A stretch of DNA of 54,909 bases from JAEUNJ01 sp052035955 (GTDB taxonomy: Bacteria > Pseudomonadota > Gammaproteobacteria > Burkholderiales > Rhodocyclaceae): the NCBI GenBank assembly GCA_052035955.1, contig JBPOHD010000080.1:1-54909 (forward strand), given 5' to 3'. Below the pieces are notes generated by a model that saw nothing but the letters and a program-made list of their open reading frames with translations, did not search any database and was not told where the DNA came from. The position numbers and the translations under genes were made by a program. This document shows, in pieces, positions 39,025-48,094 of the stretch. Within the stretch, counting starts at the first letter, position 1. Each line of letters starts with the position of its first letter.

Positions 39025-40380
39025 CCGGGGGGCGGATTCCGCCAAGGCCTCCAGCAGTTTGCCGTGAATGCCTCCAAAGCCGCCGTTGCTCATGACCAGG
39101 ATCCGGTCACCTGTCCGGGCCTGCGACACCACGGCCGCCACCAGGGCGCCCAAGTCTTCGAAACTGGCTGCCCGGTCCGCCAGTGGGGCCAGGATCTCGG
39201 CCGGATCCCAACCGAGCCCTTTTGCGTAACAGAACACGGCATCGGCTTCCCGCAGGGCATCGGGAAGACGTGCCTTCATGGTTCCGAGCTTCATGGTGTT
39301 CGACCGGGGCTCGAGGACGGCAAGGATGCGGGCTGACCCGACTCGTGCCCGCAATCCGGCGATGGTCAGTTCCATGGCCGTCGGATGGTGGGCAAAGTCG
39401 TCGATGACCGTCACCCCCCTCACGGTCCCGCGGACTTCGAGACGCCGCTTGACGCCTCGGAAACAGGCCAGGGCCTCCAGGGAAACCGCGGGCGGAACGC
39501 CGACATGCCGCGCCGCTGCGACGGCGGCGACGGCGTTCGACCGGTTGTGGCTCCCGGCCAGCGCAAGATTCACCCGGCCCAGGGTCTCGCCCCCGGCCGT
39601 GAGCGGGAATCGTCCATCGCTGTCCGGCTCCCCGGCGTTCCAGCCGTCGGGGCTGCCGAACCACTCCACGGGGGTCCAGCAGCCCCGGGCGAGGACCCGC
39701 TTCAGGGACTCCTCGCAGGCATTGGCGACGATCAGGCCATTTCGCGGCAGAGTTCGGACCAAGTGGTGGAATTGGGTCTCGATGGCAGCGAGATCCTGAA
39801 AGATATCAGCGTGATCAAACTCAAGATTGTTCAGGACCACGGTACGCGGCCGGTAATGGACGAACTTCGAGCGCTTGTCGCAGAAGGCGGTGTCGTACTC
39901 GTCCGCCTCGATGACGAAGAAGGCGGAGTCGGTCAGCCGCGCCGAGACGCCAAAATCCTCCGGCACGCCGCCGATGAGGAAACCGGGATTCAGCCCGCCA
40001 CGCTCCAGCAGCCAGGCAAGCAGCGAGGAAGTGGTGGTCTTGCCATGGGTGCCGGCCACGCCAAGCACCCATTTATCCCGCAACACGTGCTCCGCAAGCC
40101 ACTGGGGACCGGAAACGTAAGGCAGGTTTCGGTCGAGAATCTCCTCGAGCAGCGGATTGCCGCGCGAAATGGCGTTGCCGACCACCCAGAGGTCCGGCGC
40201 CAGGGAAAGCTGGTCGGCGCCATAGCCTTCCATGAGATCGATGCCCTGGGCCGCCAGTTGTGTGCTCATGGGAGGGTAAACATTGGCATCGCAGCCGGTC
40301 ACCCGATGTCCCGCCGCCCTTGCCAGGAGCGCTATTCCCCCCATGAAGGTGCCGCAGATGCCGAGGATGTGGATGTGCAT
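39019..40380 (-). CDS. mpl: UDP-N-acetylmuramate:Ala-Glu-mDap ligase
   Basis: Mpl reattaches recycled murein tripeptide to UDP-MurNAc. The 453-aa Mur-ligase begins MHIHILGICGTFMGGIALLA. The ATP loop is GVAGTHGKTTTSSLLAWLLE, then VIEADEYDTAFCDKRSKFVH (the Mpl-type acidic motif) and the C-terminal IDDFAHHPTAMELTIAGLRA. The combination of GTHGKTTT and DEYDTAF separates it from MurC. Length is typical. It is divergent from the 204-aa gene. Confidence 0.96.
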   Translation of the reverse strand: MHIHILGICGTFMGGIALLARAAGHRVTGCDANVYPPMSTQLAAQGIDLMEGYGADQLSLAPDLWVVGNAISRGNPLLEEILDRNLPYVSGPQWLAEHVLRDKWVLGVAGTHGKTTTSSLLAWLLERGGLNPGFLIGGVPEDFGVSARLTDSAFFVIEADEYDTAFCDKRSKFVHYRPRTVVLNNLEFDHADIFQDLAAIETQFHHLVRTLPRNGLIVANACEESLKRVLARGCWTPVEWFGSPDGWNAGEPDSDGRFPLTAGGETLGRVNLALAGSHNRSNAVAAVAAARHVGVPPAVSLEALACFRGVKRRLEVRGTVRGVTVIDDFAHHPTAMELTIAGLRARVGSARILAVLEPRSNTMKLGTMKARLPDALREADAVFCYAKGLGWDPAEILAPLADRAASFEDLGALVAAVVSQARTGDRILVMSNGGFGGIHGKLLEALAESAPRK

Positions 40381-40450
40381 GGAGAAAAGGAGGGGGTGGG
40401 GGGTGTGTAGAATGGCCGCCGGATTCTACCGTCCTTCCCGGTCACTCCCC

Positions 40451-41065
40451 ATGACCCGCCATAAGCCGCCCGCCCGCGCCCAGGACAGCCTGCGCCGTGC
40501 CATCGCCAGCGCAGCTGCCCGTCTGATGGCCGAGGATGGCATCGGGGACTATGGCGCCGCCAAGCGAAAGGCGGCGCGCAGTCTGGGGGTCGGGGAGGGT
40601 GAAGCGCTCCCTAGCAATGACGAAGTTGCAGATGAGTTACGTGCTTATCACGCTATTTTCCAGGAAGATGAGCAGAGGGAACGATTGCTGGAATTGCGTG
40701 CCGCAGCCCTCGACGTCATGCATTTCCTCGAGGATTTCCGCCCTTATCTGACGGGTGCGGTACTCGACGGAACCGCAGCGAGATATGCGGAGATCGAGAT
40801 AGATCTCTACGCCGATAGCGCGAAAGACGTCGAGATATCCTTGTTGTCGCGCGAAGTGCCCTACGAGTCCGCCGGCGGCCCGTCCGGTGGGCCGGATGCG
40901 CCGGAGGCGCAATTGCGTCTGGATTGGAAAGGCAATCCCGTATTGTTGTCGGTTTTCCCGCGGGCCGGTGAGCGGCGCCAGCGCCGCAACCCTTACAGCG
41001 GCAGGATCCAGGCACGGGCCCGGGCCGAGGCGGTCCAGGCGCTCCTTTCGGCGACACGGCCGTGA
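40451..41065 (+). CDS. Conserved hypothetical protein, 204 aa
   Basis: A soluble protein with a basic N-terminus (MTRHKPPARAQDSLRRAIAS), a helical region with EADDGIGDYG-like sequence (LMAEDGIGDYGAAKRKAARS), LLELRAAALDVMHFLEDFRP and a beta segment YAEIEIDLYADSAKDVEISL. Relatives occur between mpl-type and tlpA-type genes in betaproteobacteria. Some databases carry misleading ligase or nucleotidyltransferase labels for these; no such motif is visible here. The start at 40451 is the first after the divergent mpl. It overlaps tlpA by four bases. Confidence 0.75.
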   Translation: MTRHKPPARAQDSLRRAIASAAARLMAEDGIGDYGAAKRKAARSLGVGEGEALPSNDEVADELRAYHAIFQEDEQRERLLELRAAALDVMHFLEDFRPYLTGAVLDGTAARYAEIEIDLYADSAKDVEISLLSREVPYESAGGPSGGPDAPEAQLRLDWKGNPVLLSVFPRAGERRQRRNPYSGRIQARARAEAVQALLSATRP

Positions 41066-41619
41066 AGAGATTCCTGCCGCTGCTGCTGTTCGTCGCCGGT
41101 TGGGCGCTTTGGACTTACTTGCGGCCCCCGCCCCCCTACCCGGAGATCCCGCCGCCGACGGGCCCCCACGTGGAGCAGGCCTTGGCCGCCCTGACCAAGG
41201 CGCGTTGGCCGGAACCGGCGGGGCGGTCCATCGGCCTGGCCGATTGGTCGGACCGGATCCGGGTCATCAACTTCTGGGCAACCTGGTGTCCACCCTGCCG
41301 GGCGGAAATGCCCGCATTTTCCCGGGTGCATGAGAGGTTTGCCGACAAGGGCGTCAGTTTTGTCGGTATCGGCATCGATACTGCCGACAAAATCATGGAA
41401 TTCGCCAAGAACAACCCGGTTTCCTATCCTTTGGTATTGGGGCAGCAGGAAACCCTCGAGCTTACCGGCCTTTTGGGGAACGGCCCCCTGGGCCTGCCGT
41501 TCACGATGATCCTGGACCGGTCCGGGAGGCTGGATTCAGTCCAGGTCGGCCGGCTTTCCGAGGCCGAACTGGAGCGCCGGATCCTGCGTGCCCTGGCGGC
41601 CGAAGGCTCGTCGCGCTAG
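41062..41619 (+). CDS. TlpA-family membrane-anchored thiol-disulfide protein
   Basis: A 185-aa protein with an N-terminal membrane anchor (KRFLPLLLFVAGWALWTYL) and a thioredoxin fold with the active site Cys76-Pro-Pro-Cys79 in INFWATWCPPCRAEMPAFSR. It is probably a periplasmic reductant, for example for cytochrome c or copper-site maturation. The start codon is GTG, overlapping the previous stop (GTGA). It is followed 34 bases later by aroQ. Confidence 0.9.
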   Translation: MKRFLPLLLFVAGWALWTYLRPPPPYPEIPPPTGPHVEQALAALTKARWPEPAGRSIGLADWSDRIRVINFWATWCPPCRAEMPAFSRVHERFADKGVSFVGIGIDTADKIMEFAKNNPVSYPLVLGQQETLELTGLLGNGPLGLPFTMILDRSGRLDSVQVGRLSEAELERRILRALAAEGSSR

Positions 41620-41653
41620 ACAGGAACACCCGATTTGCGGCAAACTTGCGGTC

Positions 41654-42121
41654 ATGTCCAAGCAAACTGACGCCAAGCGGCCGCAAATTCTCGTTCTTCA
41701 CGGACCCAATCTGAATCTCTTGGGCACCCGGGAACCCGAAGTCTACGGTGCCACGACCCTGGCCGATATCCATCTGGCCATGGAAACCCGCGCCAAGACG
41801 GCGGGCGTCCAGATCGAGAGCTTCCAGAGCAACAGCGAGGGCGAACTGATCGACCGCGTGCAGGTCGCCCGCTCGGAAGGCATCCGCTTCATCATCATCA
41901 ATCCGGCGGGTTACACCCACACCAGTGTCGCCTTGCGCGATGCCCTGGCTGCGGTGTCCATTCCCTTCATCGAGGTGCACCTGTCCAATGTGCATGCCCG
42001 GGAAGAGTTTCGCCGCCGTTCCTATTTTTCCGACCTTGCGGTCGGAGTCATCTGCGGCCTCGGGGCCCAGGGCTACGTTCTCGCCCTGGACGCCGCCCTG
42101 GCCCGCATCGGGCGGCCCTGA
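41654..42121 (+). CDS. aroQ: Type II 3-dehydroquinate dehydratase
   Basis: This enzyme catalyses the third shikimate-pathway step. The 155-aa protein has the signature ILVLHGPNLNLLGTREPEVY with catalytic Tyr, then FQSNSEGELIDRVQVA, IINPAGYTHTSVALRDAL and EVHLSNVHAREEFRRRSYFS with catalytic His. It lies just upstream of accB/accC, an order common in proteobacteria. No strong ribosome binding site was found, but the start is fixed by family length. Confidence 0.96.
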   Translation: MSKQTDAKRPQILVLHGPNLNLLGTREPEVYGATTLADIHLAMETRAKTAGVQIESFQSNSEGELIDRVQVARSEGIRFIIINPAGYTHTSVALRDALAAVSIPFIEVHLSNVHAREEFRRRSYFSDLAVGVICGLGAQGYVLALDAALARIGRP

Positions 42122-42172
42122 CGGCAGCCATTGCGCGGACCCTCAGGGGCCGTGACGTAGCGAGGAAAGACG

Positions 42173-42625
42173 ATGGACCTGAGAAAACTCAAAACCCTGA
42201 TCGATCTCGTCCAGAACTCCGGAATTTCGGAACTGGAAATCAGTGAGGGGGAGGAAAAGATCCGCATCGCCAAGCACTGTGCGCCGGGAGCGACGACCGT
42301 CCTGATGGGGGCGCCCCAGGCGGCTGCGGCCGCTCCCCCTCAATATGCAGCCGCGCCGGTTGCCGTCGAGGCCGCTCCCGAGGAACCGGATGGTCACGTC
42401 CTGAAGGCCCCCATGGTTGGCACCTTCTACCGTTCCGGCAGTCCCGGTGCCTCGGCCTTCGTGGAAGTCGGCCAGGCGGTCAAGCAGGGGGACACCCTGT
42501 GCATCATCGAGGCCATGAAACTCATGAACGAGATCGAGGCGGACGCCGGCGGCACGATCAAGGCCATCCTCGTCGAGAACGGACAGCCCGTCGAATTCGG
42601 GCAGCCCCTTTTCGTTATCGCCTAA
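42173..42625 (+). CDS. accB: Biotin carboxyl carrier protein of acetyl-CoA carboxylase
   Basis: A 150-aa protein with an N-terminal helical domain (MDLRKLKTLIDLVQNSGISE), an Ala/Pro linker (about 48-72) and the biotinyl domain with the biotin Lys116 in IIEAMKLMNEIEAD. It carries the carboxyl group between AccC and AccA/AccD for fatty acid synthesis. It has GAGGAAAG upstream of its ATG and is followed by accC. Confidence 0.97.
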   Translation: MDLRKLKTLIDLVQNSGISELEISEGEEKIRIAKHCAPGATTVLMGAPQAAAAAPPQYAAAPVAVEAAPEEPDGHVLKAPMVGTFYRSGSPGASAFVEVGQAVKQGDTLCIIEAMKLMNEIEADAGGTIKAILVENGQPVEFGQPLFVIA

Positions 42626-42687
42626 CGGCTGGCGGCGGGATCCGCGCGGAAGGATTCCGCGGCGGACCCGGGCTGCGGAGTTCCCAT

Positions 42688-44049
42688 ATGTTCGAAAAAG
42701 TCTTGATCGCCAACCGGGGGGAGATTGCCCTCCGGGTCCTCCGTGCCTGCAGGGAATTGGGCATCCGGACCGTCGCCGTCCATTCGGTGGCCGATACGGA
42801 AGCCAAGTACGTGAAACTGGCCGACGAGTCGGTCTGCATCGGGCCTCCGCCATCCGCCCAAAGCTACCTCAACATCCCCGCGATCATCTCTGCGGCCGAG
42901 GTGACCGATGCCGAGGCCATCCATCCTGGCTATGGTTTTCTCTCGGAGAACGCCGACTTCGCCGAGAGGGTCGAGAAATCGGGCTTCGTCTTCATTGGCC
43001 CAAAGCCCGAAACCATACGCCTCATGGGCGACAAGGTTTCCGCCAAGGACGCCATGAAGGCGGCCGGCGTGCCCTGCGTGCCCGGGTCGGACGGCGCCCT
43101 GCCGGAAGACCCCAAGGAAATCGTGAAAATCGCCCGGGCCGTCGGCTACCCGGTGATCATCAAGGCGGCAGGCGGCGGCGGCGGTCGCGGCATGCGCGTG
43201 GTGCACACCGAGGCCGCGCTGATCAACGCGGTGAACATGACCCGGACCGAGGCCGCGGCGGCCTTCGGGAACCCCATGGTCTACATGGAGAAGTTCCTCG
43301 AAAACCCGCGCCACATAGAGATCCAGATCATCGCCGACCAACATCGCAACGCCGTCTTCCTCTGGGAACGGGATTGCTCCATGCAACGCCGGCACCAGAA
43401 GGTCATCGAGGAGGCGCCGGCCCCCGAAATCAATCGACGCCTGATCAACCGCATCGGCGAGCGCTGCGCCGATGCCTGCCGAAAGATAGGCTATCGGGGC
43501 GCCGGCACCTTCGAGTTCCTCTACGAGAACGGAGAGTTCTACTTCATCGAGATGAACACCCGGGTCCAGGTCGAACATCCGGTCACCGAACTGGTCACCG
43601 GCCTGGATATCGTCCAGGCGCAGATCCGCATCGCCGACGGCGAGAAGCTCTGGTTCCGTCAGCGTGACGTGCAGCTGCGCGGGCACGCGATCGAGTGCCG
43701 CATCAATGCGGAGGATCCGTTCAAGTTCACGCCGTCCCCCGGCCGGATCGTGAATTGGCATCCGCCGGGCGGGCCTGGTATCCGCGTCGATTCCCACGCC
43801 TACTCCGGCTATGTGGTGCCTTCCCACTACGATTCCATGATCGGCAAGCTGATCGCCTATGGCGACACCCGGGACCAGGCCATCCGTCGCATGCGCATTG
43901 CCCTCTCGGAGATGGCCGTGGAGGGCATCAAGACGAATATCGCGCTGCACCAGGACCTGATGATGGACGAAAGGTTCATCAAGGGTGGCACCAGCATCCA
44001 CTACCTGGAGCAGAAGCTGGCCGCCCAGGCGGAAAAGAAGAAGGCCTGA
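42688..44049 (+). CDS. accC: Biotin carboxylase of acetyl-CoA carboxylase
   Basis: A 453-aa ATP-grasp enzyme that carboxylates biotin on AccB. Motifs seen are MFEKVLIANRGEIALRVLRA, the glycine loop KAAGGGGGRGMRVV, MEKFLENPRHIEIQIIAD, RDCSMQRRHQKVIEEAP and FIEMNTRVQVEHPVTELVTG. The start at 42688 fits the family; the open frame upstream overlaps accB. prmA follows after 16 bases. Confidence 0.97.
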   Translation: MFEKVLIANRGEIALRVLRACRELGIRTVAVHSVADTEAKYVKLADESVCIGPPPSAQSYLNIPAIISAAEVTDAEAIHPGYGFLSENADFAERVEKSGFVFIGPKPETIRLMGDKVSAKDAMKAAGVPCVPGSDGALPEDPKEIVKIARAVGYPVIIKAAGGGGGRGMRVVHTEAALINAVNMTRTEAAAAFGNPMVYMEKFLENPRHIEIQIIADQHRNAVFLWERDCSMQRRHQKVIEEAPAPEINRRLINRIGERCADACRKIGYRGAGTFEFLYENGEFYFIEMNTRVQVEHPVTELVTGLDIVQAQIRIADGEKLWFRQRDVQLRGHAIECRINAEDPFKFTPSPGRIVNWHPPGGPGIRVDSHAYSGYVVPSHYDSMIGKLIAYGDTRDQAIRRMRIALSEMAVEGIKTNIALHQDLMMDERFIKGGTSIHYLEQKLAAQAEKKKA

Positions 44050-44065
44050 GGTCCGGGCGGACGAC

Positions 44066-44959
44066 ATGGGCTGGGTGAACGTCAGCCTGGAAACCGACGC
44101 CCGCCATGCGGAGGCGCTCTCGGAGGCCTTGATGGAGGCGGGCGCCCTGTCGGTGTCCGTCGAGGACGCCTGGGCCGGCACCGACCGGGAGACCCCCCAG
44201 TTCGGCGAGCCGGGCGGCGTCGAAACTCCCCTGTGGGAAACCAGCCGCGTCGTCGCCTTGTTCGATCCCGCCGCAGACCTGCCGGAACGGGTGGCGGGTG
44301 CCGCCGCTGCCGCTGGCCTGGAGGCACTGACCGAGGTCCGCTATGCCGAGGTGGCCGAGCAGGACTGGGTCCGGCTCACCCAGTCCCAGTTCGAACCCAT
44401 CCGGGTGAACGACCGGCTCTGGATAGTCCCGTCCTGGCATGCCGCCCCAGACCCCGATGCCCTGAATCTCGTTCTGGACCCCGGCCTGGCCTTCGGCACC
44501 GGTTCCCACCCGACGACCCGCCTCTGCCTCGAATGGCTCTGCGACAGGGTGCGGCCCGGCAGCACCCTGCTCGACTATGGTTGCGGATCGGGTATCCTCG
44601 GCATCGCAGCCGCACGCCTGGGCGCAGAACCCGTGGTGGGGATCGATATCGACCCCAGGGCCCTGGAGGCAGCCGCCGACAATGCCCGCAACAACGGTGT
44701 CGCGATGACTCTGCGCAGCACGCGGGAAGCCTTGAACGAGACCTTCGACCTGGTGGTGGCCAACATCCTGACCAATCCCCTCTGCCTTCTGGCACCCCTC
44801 CTGGCGGGACGGGTGGCGGCCGGCGGCCGGCTTGCCCTCTCCGGCGTCCTGGCGTCCCAGGCCGGGCAGGTCATGGACGCCTATGCGCCCTACATGGCGC
44901 TGCGCGTGGGGGCCACCCTCGACGGCTGGGTACGCCTGGAGGGCGGGCCGCCGGCATGA
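44066..44959 (+). CDS. prmA: Ribosomal protein L11 methyltransferase
   Basis: A 297-aa methyltransferase of L11. The N-terminal substrate domain (MGWVNVSLETDARHAEALSE) is followed by the SAM-binding core with LDPGLAFGTGSHPTTRLCLE, LLDYGCGSGILGIAAARLGA and VVANILTNPLCLLAPLLAGR. The start at 44066 follows accC closely. It overlaps the zinc-ribbon gene by four bases (ATGA), a common accC-prmA-zinc ribbon order. Confidence 0.96.
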   Translation: MGWVNVSLETDARHAEALSEALMEAGALSVSVEDAWAGTDRETPQFGEPGGVETPLWETSRVVALFDPAADLPERVAGAAAAAGLEALTEVRYAEVAEQDWVRLTQSQFEPIRVNDRLWIVPSWHAAPDPDALNLVLDPGLAFGTGSHPTTRLCLEWLCDRVRPGSTLLDYGCGSGILGIAAARLGAEPVVGIDIDPRALEAAADNARNNGVAMTLRSTREALNETFDLVVANILTNPLCLLAPLLAGRVAAGGRLALSGVLASQAGQVMDAYAPYMALRVGATLDGWVRLEGGPPA

Positions 44960-46035
44960 TGCTGACCCGCTGTCCCTCCTGCGAAACCATCTTCCGGATC
45001 ACGCCGGAGCAGTTGAAGGCTCGCCAGGGCCGCGTGCGCTGCGGCGAGTGCCGGCACGTGTTCAATGCCCTGGACACCCTCCTCGACGAGTCGGGGCCGC
45101 TGACGAGGCCGGTCCCGCAGGAGGTTCCGGCCTCCGTGGCCGACAGGGGTGGGCCGCCGCAGGCGAGCCAGGCGACGACGCCCCATCCCGCGGCGGACCT
45201 GCTTCGGGATGCCGAGTCTTCCCGACCCGGTGGGGAATTCCCGGGGTCCGGACCCGATGCGCCACCATCCCCGGGCGAACCCCGGGGGGAAGCGGCGGAC
45301 CCTCTTGCCGCCGGCGAACCCTTGGCCCCGCCGGACGGCCCGCCCGACCCGGCGGCCTCTCCTGCCCTCGAGGTAATGCCCGAACCGCCCGGTTCGCCGG
45401 CCGAGTCGCCATCGCCAGCGACTTCCCCGGAACCGGTCGCCGAGGCAGGCCAGGCGTCGGCACCGGAATCTGCGCCGGAGCCTGCTCCGGAAGCCACGCC
45501 GCCCGCCGATGGCGCCTTCGACCCGGACGCCGAATCCTTCCTCGCCGACACGGTTTCCAGGCGCCGCCTGTGGCCCTGGATCCTGGCGACCCTGCTGGCG
45601 TCGATGTTCCTGGCCGGCCAGGCCGTCTACCATTTCCGCGTCGAGCTCGCCGTGCTGCATCCGGACGTCCGGCGGGCCCTGGCGACGGGCTGCGAAATGA
45701 TCCGCTGCGACCTGCCGCTGCCGCGACAGCCGGCGCAACTGGGCATCGAGTCCTCCGACCTCCATCCCGACCCCGAAAACAAGGCCCGGCTGCTGCTGTC
45801 GGCGACCCTCCGCAACCGGGCGCCCTTCCCCCAGGCCCTGCCCCACCTGGAAGTCACCCTGACGGATACCGGCGACCAGGCCCTGGTGCGCAAGGTCCTT
45901 GCCCCTGCGACCTACCTGCCCGGACGCCGGGCCGACGAGGGCATCGCCGCGAACTCCGACCTGCCTGTATCCCTGGCCATCGACGCTGCCTCGGTGCCTG
46001 CTGCCGGCTACCGGCTGTACATCTTCTATCCCTGA
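44956..46035 (+). CDS. Zinc-ribbon and DUF3426 membrane protein
   Basis: A 359-aa protein. The N-terminal zinc ribbon has Cys6-Cys9 (CPSC) and Cys29-Cys32 (CGEC). A long Pro/Ala/Glu/Ser-rich linker covers about residues 50-195. A single membrane helix follows at 206-223 (WPWILATLLASMFLAGQA), then a periplasmic DUF3426 domain at about 230-359 (RALATGCEMIRCDLPLPRQP; LPVSLAIDAASVPAAGYRLY). The role is unknown; relatives follow prmA in many betaproteobacteria. The linker is unusually long and repetitive. Confidence 0.88.
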   Translation: MMLTRCPSCETIFRITPEQLKARQGRVRCGECRHVFNALDTLLDESGPLTRPVPQEVPASVADRGGPPQASQATTPHPAADLLRDAESSRPGGEFPGSGPDAPPSPGEPRGEAADPLAAGEPLAPPDGPPDPAASPALEVMPEPPGSPAESPSPATSPEPVAEAGQASAPESAPEPAPEATPPADGAFDPDAESFLADTVSRRRLWPWILATLLASMFLAGQAVYHFRVELAVLHPDVRRALATGCEMIRCDLPLPRQPAQLGIESSDLHPDPENKARLLLSATLRNRAPFPQALPHLEVTLTDTGDQALVRKVLAPATYLPGRRADEGIAANSDLPVSLAIDAASVPAAGYRLYIFYP

Positions 46036-46124
46036 GGCGGTCCAGCCAACCGCGCGGGCCGCGATTGTCCGCCGCGGCGTTAGGACCTACACTCTGCATC
46101 CCCAAACCCCAACAGGAGAAGCAC

Positions 46125-46628
46125 ATGAGCTCCACCGTCACCCTGCGCGGCAATCCCGTACACGTAGGCGGTTCCTTCCCGGCCACGGGATCCGCCGCCC
46201 CGGACTTTTCCCTGGTCGGCGCCGACCTGGCCGACAAGAAGCTGGCCGATTTCGCCGGCAAGAGGAAGGTCCTCAACATCGTCCCCAGCCTGGACACCCC
46301 CACCTGCGCCACCTCGACGCGCAAGTTCAACGAGAAGGCCGGCAGCATGGCCAACACGGTGGTCCTGGTCATCTCCGCCGACCTGCCCTTCGCCATGTCC
46401 CGCTTCTGCGCGACCGAAGGGCTGAAGAACGTGGTCACCCTTTCGACGATGCGCGGCCGTGATTTCATGGGCAAGTACGGCGTCGAACTGGTGGACGGCC
46501 CCCTGGCCGGCGTCACGGCCCGCGCCGTCGTGGTGCTGGACGAAAACGACAAGGTCATCCATTCCGAACTGGTGCCCGAGATCGGCCAGGAACCCAACTA
46601 CGAGGCGGCCCTGAAGGCCCTGGGCTGA
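46125..46628 (+). CDS. tpx: Thiol peroxidase Tpx
   Basis: An atypical 2-Cys peroxiredoxin that removes peroxides using thioredoxin. The 167-aa protein has the peroxidatic Cys61 in SLDTPTCATSTRKFNE and the resolving Cys95 in SRFCATEGLKN. AGGAGA lies before the ATG. It is monocistronic in appearance: 89 bases after the DUF3426 gene and followed by a strong terminator. Confidence 0.96.
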   Translation: MSSTVTLRGNPVHVGGSFPATGSAAPDFSLVGADLADKKLADFAGKRKVLNIVPSLDTPTCATSTRKFNEKAGSMANTVVLVISADLPFAMSRFCATEGLKNVVTLSTMRGRDFMGKYGVELVDGPLAGVTARAVVVLDENDKVIHSELVPEIGQEPNYEAALKALG

Positions 46629-46649
46629 ACGCCGGCGCAGCCGGCCACC

Positions 46650-46685
46650 CGAGGCGCGGGTGATATACTCGCGCCTCGTTTTTTT
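46650..46685 (+). terminator. Intrinsic terminator of tpx
   Basis: CGAGGCGCG/CGCGCCTCG, a 9-bp stem (46650-46658/46670-46678) with an 11-base loop, followed by seven T residues. It is the strongest terminator in the window. Confidence 0.93.
46661..46669 (+). promoter_or_regulatory. Extended -10 promoter element inside the terminator loop
   Basis: TGATATACT matches the extended -10 form (TG-n-TATAMT) and lies in the loop of the tpx terminator, about 30 bases before the kinase start. No clear -35 hexamer lies 17 bases upstream. Confidence 0.4.
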
Positions 46686-46697
46686 GCGGTTCCCGCC

Positions 46698-47630
46698 ATG
46701 AAAACCCTGATCTGCGGCTCGGTGGCCTACGACACCATCATGGTGTTCCACGACCGCTTCAAGAACCATATCCTGCCCGAGCAGATCCATATCCTCAACG
46801 TCGCCTTCCTGGTCCCCGATATGCGTCGGGAATTCGGGGGCTGCGCCGGAAACATCGCCTACAACCTGAAGCTGCTGGGTGGCGAGCCCCTGATCATGGC
46901 GGCGGTCGGTGACGATGCCGAACCCTATCTCGCCCGCCTGCGCGACCTCGGCCTGGCGACGGACCACGTGCGCCGGATTCCCGGCAGCTATACGGCCCAG
47001 GCCTTCATCACCACGGACCTGGACGACAACCAGATCACCGCCTTCCACCCCGGCGCCATGAACCACTCCCATGCCAACCGGATCGCCGATGCGGCCGGCG
47101 CCTCCCTCGGCATCGTTTCGCCGGACGGACGGGAAGGCATGGTCAGCCACGCCCGGGAATTCGCCGCCGCCGGCATTCCCTTCGTCTTCGACCCCGGCCA
47201 GGGCCTGCCGATGTTCTCCGGCGAAGAGCTCATGGAATTCCTGAAACTCGCCGACTGGTGCACGGTCAATGACTACGAGGCGAAACTCCTGTGCGAGCGG
47301 ACCGGGCGGGAGATCGCAGACCTGGCGCGGGAGGTGAAGGCCCTGGTGGTCACCCTCGGGGCCGACGGGTCGGAGATCCATGCCGACGGCCGGCGGATCC
47401 ACATCCCCTGCGCGAAGCCCGAGCGGCTCGAGGATCCCACCGGTTGCGGCGACGCCTATCGCGCCGGCCTGCTTTACGGCCTGGCGAGGGGCTGGGGCTG
47501 GGAGAAGACCGGCCGTCTCGCGTCCCTCATGGGAGGGATCAAGATCGCCCACCGGGGCGGGCAGAACCATGCGCCGGAGCGGGCTGCCATCGCCGCCCGG
47601 TTCAGGACGGAATTCGGAGAGGAACTATGA
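46698..47630 (+). CDS. PfkB-family carbohydrate/nucleoside kinase
   Basis: A 310-aa ribokinase-fold kinase. It begins MKTLICGSVAYDTIMVFHDR, with GGCAGNIAYNLKLLGGEP near the substrate site, and DPTGCGDAYRAGLLYGLARG holds the anion hole and catalytic Asp. Sequence features (GGCAGNIAYNLKLLG) resemble the adenosine-kinase-like branch found in betaproteobacteria. Substrate specificity cannot be fixed by eye. It overlaps the lipoprotein gene by ATGA. Confidence 0.9.
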   Translation: MKTLICGSVAYDTIMVFHDRFKNHILPEQIHILNVAFLVPDMRREFGGCAGNIAYNLKLLGGEPLIMAAVGDDAEPYLARLRDLGLATDHVRRIPGSYTAQAFITTDLDDNQITAFHPGAMNHSHANRIADAAGASLGIVSPDGREGMVSHAREFAAAGIPFVFDPGQGLPMFSGEELMEFLKLADWCTVNDYEAKLLCERTGREIADLAREVKALVVTLGADGSEIHADGRRIHIPCAKPERLEDPTGCGDAYRAGLLYGLARGWGWEKTGRLASLMGGIKIAHRGGQNHAPERAAIAARFRTEFGEEL

Positions 47631-48082
47631 ACGTCAGGAATTTTGCCGCCGCCGCGGTCGCGGCCCTGGTCCTCGCCGGCTGCGCCGGGAGCCAGTCCGG
47701 TTCCAGCTACACGCGCGGCCAGGCCCGCGGCGAAATGAACGTGCGCCAGGGGGTGGTGGAAAGCGTCCGCCAGGTGACCATCGAGGGCGGTTCGGACGGC
47801 ACGGTGGGCACCGTCGCCGGGGCGGTGGTCGGCGGCATGGCCGGCAGCCACCTCGGGCGGGGCCGTGGGTCCACGCTGGGGGCGGTCCTCGGCGCCGTGG
47901 CCGGCGGTGCCGCCGGTTCGGCCATCGAGGACAAGGTGGCCCGCAAGGCGGGACTCGAGATCACGGTCAAGCTGGACAGCGGGCAACTGATCGCCGTGAC
48001 CCAGGAGGCCGACGAGCAGTTCCGGCCGGGCGACCGGGTGCGCGTCCTCTCGGGACAGGGCAGCACGCGGGTTTCGCACTAG
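47627..48082 (+). CDS. Glycine-zipper outer-membrane lipoprotein (SlyB-like)
   Basis: A 151-aa lipoprotein with signal and lipobox LVLAGC. Two glycine-zipper segments follow (GTVGTVAGAVVGGMAGSHLG; LGAVLGAVAGGAAGSAIEDK) and then a beta domain EITVKLDSGQLIAVTQEADE. SlyB/Pcp-type proteins sit in the outer membrane and stabilise it under stress. It is coupled to the kinase gene (ATGA) and followed by a hairpin terminator. Confidence 0.92.
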   Translation: MNVRNFAAAAVAALVLAGCAGSQSGSSYTRGQARGEMNVRQGVVESVRQVTIEGGSDGTVGTVAGAVVGGMAGSHLGRGRGSTLGAVLGAVAGGAAGSAIEDKVARKAGLEITVKLDSGQLIAVTQEADEQFRPGDRVRVLSGQGSTRVSH

Positions 48083-48094
48083 GCCGGCAAGGCC

